Shown: in pieces, positions 14,561 to 15,004 of the stretch | Numbering within the stretch: the first letter of the stretch is position 1 | Layout: every line of letters begins with the position of its first letter | Source: an uncultured Bacilli bacterium | GTDB taxonomy: Bacteria > Bacillota_I > Bacilli_A > RF39 > UBA660 | Assembly (NCBI GenBank): GCA_934096705.1 | Contig: CAKOMR010000016.1 | Location: 1-15,004, forward strand | DNA length: 15,004 nucleotides | Direction: 5' to 3' | Translations under genes and position numbers: made by a program | The notes under the pieces: model-generated | The model's input: only the letters and a program-made list of their open reading frames with translations | Told to the model about the DNA's origin: nothing | The model's database searches: none

Positions 14561-14651
14561 TATGAATGTAAAAAGCAATTGCAAATGTCATAGTAATTAA
14601 TTTATTATGCATACTTTCTATATTAACATAAAATAAAATTCTTTATATAAC

Positions 14652-14677
14652 AAAAAAGCTAACTATTTCTAATTAGC
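14652..14677 (-). terminator. Minus-strand terminator of an unassigned transcript
   Basis: On the minus strand GCTAA...TTAGC (14677-14658, one C-A mismatch near the loop) is followed by six T (complement of 14657-14652). No minus-strand gene is annotated upstream of it, so it implies a short RNA or a lost gene. Confidence 0.6.
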
Positions 14678-14744
14678 ATCTATTACTCTCAGAAATAAAT
14701 TCCGAGTTTCCTATCAATTTGGAGCGGTAACAAAGGTTATTCAA
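14673..14744 (-). CDS. Speculative 23-codon minus-strand ORF or gene remnant
   Basis: A TTG at 14744-14742 (minus strand) follows AGGAG by 3 nt and opens 23 codons reading LNNLCYRSKL, then IGNSEF and ISESNRC, ending with TAA inside the terminator stem. The spacing to AGGAG is short, and the composition differs from the flanks. It may be the 3' end of a lost gene, a tiny peptide gene, or chance. I do not recognise the peptide. Confidence 0.2.
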   Translation of the reverse strand: MNNLCYRSKLIGNSEFISESNRC

Positions 14745-14845
14745 AACTCCTAATAGTAAAAGTTGATAAACAGCTAATCACTAAAATAATAATATCATAT
14801 TTTTCTAAAATATTAAATAGATTTAAAGGAAATTGAGTAAATAAA

Positions 14846-14854
14846 TGGTATAAT
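14846..14854 (+). promoter_or_regulatory. Extended -10 promoter of the radical SAM gene
   Basis: TGGTATAAT (14846-14854), a perfect extended -10 without a clear -35. Transcription would start near 14861, just before the ribosome site AGGGGATG (14873-14880). Confidence 0.65.
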
Positions 14855-14885
14855 ATATTTAGAAATTCATTTAGGGGATGATTGT

Positions 14886-15004
14886 ATGCTTAAAGAGGTA
14901 AAAATAGAATTAACTAATAAATGTTCCAGAAATTGTAAACATTGTTCTAGTAATGCTACTAGTAGTATTGGTAATTTAAAGATTTTAGATTTTGAAGATG
15001 TATC
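14886..15004 (+). CDS. Radical SAM protein, N-terminus only (3' truncated by window)
   Basis: The first 39 residues are visible. They begin with the short strand MLKEVKIELTNKC and carry CSRNCKHC (Cys13, Cys17, Cys20), the CxxxCxxC motif that binds the [4Fe-4S] cluster used to cleave S-adenosylmethionine in radical SAM enzymes. A motif this close to the N-terminus, preceded by an IELTNKC-type strand, is common in SPASM/Twitch-type peptide-modifying enzymes and related oxidoreductases, but the discriminating C-terminal half is outside the window. ATG 14886 follows AGGGGATG by 5 nt. It is the first intact gene after about 0.75 kb of decayed sequence. Confidence 0.88.
   Translation, partial: MLKEVKIELTNKCSRNCKHCSSNATSSIGNLKILDFEDV

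Larger units (their letters stand above)
14561..14845. other. Intergenic stretch with no intact gene on the plus strand
   Basis: About 285 bp of AT-rich DNA. The central part (about 14673-14750) is less AT-rich than its flanks and can fold: GGAG (14721-14724) with CTCC (14747-14750) encloses a small GTAAC/GTTAT hairpin, and GAGTTT (14704-14709) can pair with AAACTC (14744-14749). A minus-strand terminator lies at 14652-14677. I see no tRNA, known riboswitch or insertion sequence end. Confidence 0.5.

Noticed and set aside
14256..14612. 118-codon hydrophobic open frame on the minus strand
   Set aside because: It has no ribosome site, and its Phe/Ile/Tyr/Ser-rich translation is what the antisense of AT-rich coding sequence gives in this phase. 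Treated as a shadow of the lost plus-strand gene, though expression is not excluded.
14700..14760. Riboswitch or T-box leader for the radical SAM gene
   Set aside because: The foldable segment lies upstream of the likely promoter (14846-14854), so it would not be in that mRNA, and no known riboswitch core is recognisable.
1..15004. CRISPR array, tRNA or rRNA genes, insertion sequences
   Set aside because: No regularly spaced identical repeats with unique spacers, no cloverleaf or rRNA motifs, and no transposase or terminal inverted repeats were found by reading. The only DNA repeat is the collagen array.

Overview
The window comes from a very AT-rich, low-GC Gram-positive-type bacterium, most likely a gut Bacilli/Clostridia lineage or one of the uncultured Mollicutes-related groups. 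The basis is strong AGGAGG/AGGGGAT ribosome sites, sigma-A promoters with TG-extended -10 elements, Lys/Asn/Ile-rich proteins, and a diacylglycerol glucosyltransferase-type glycolipid enzyme. The genetic code looks standard: every Trp is TGG, no TGA interrupts a conserved domain, and of 15 complete well-supported gene ends 14 are TAA and one is TAG. The species cannot be named from the sequence.

Layout. 1-276 is the 3' end of a collagen-like (Gly-X-Y) surface protein gene, more GC-rich than everything after it. 353-1420 encodes a transglutaminase-like cysteine enzyme, and 1626-3341 a coiled-coil/TPR protein. 3428-7242 is a four-gene operon: a TetR regulator, a DrrA/CcmA-type ABC ATPase and two ABC-2 permeases, coupled by short overlaps; it is a self-regulated exporter. 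It converges on a minus-strand pair (9070-7251), a PlsC acyltransferase and an MGDG-synthase-like glycosyltransferase, which together suggest membrane glycolipid synthesis. Both operons end in one shared hairpin.

9199-12126 is the most interesting part: an operon of a 102-residue unknown protein followed by three proteins built from about 35-residue helical repeats (consensus LGFSxxDIIKhSxxxPxhhxhSxEshxxKhxxL, where h is hydrophobic and s small). These look like mTERF repeats, a nucleic-acid-binding superhelix fold best known from mitochondria and chloroplasts. Two of the proteins share a 45-residue N-cap and an approximately 80-residue C-cap around 6 or 8 repeats; the third is a short, capless, degenerate relative.

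12180-13245 holds a protein with two DnaJ-type CxxCxGxG knuckles and a small PH-like, C-terminally anchored protein. From 13335 the DNA is decaying: a zinc metallopeptidase pseudogene with a visible HEITH motif, a possible 43-residue ORF, then about 700 bp without an intact gene. That stretch contains a probable ghost gene (promoter, ribosome site and terminator kept, reading frame lost) and a possible short minus-strand transcript. The window ends inside the start of a radical SAM gene (14886 onward).
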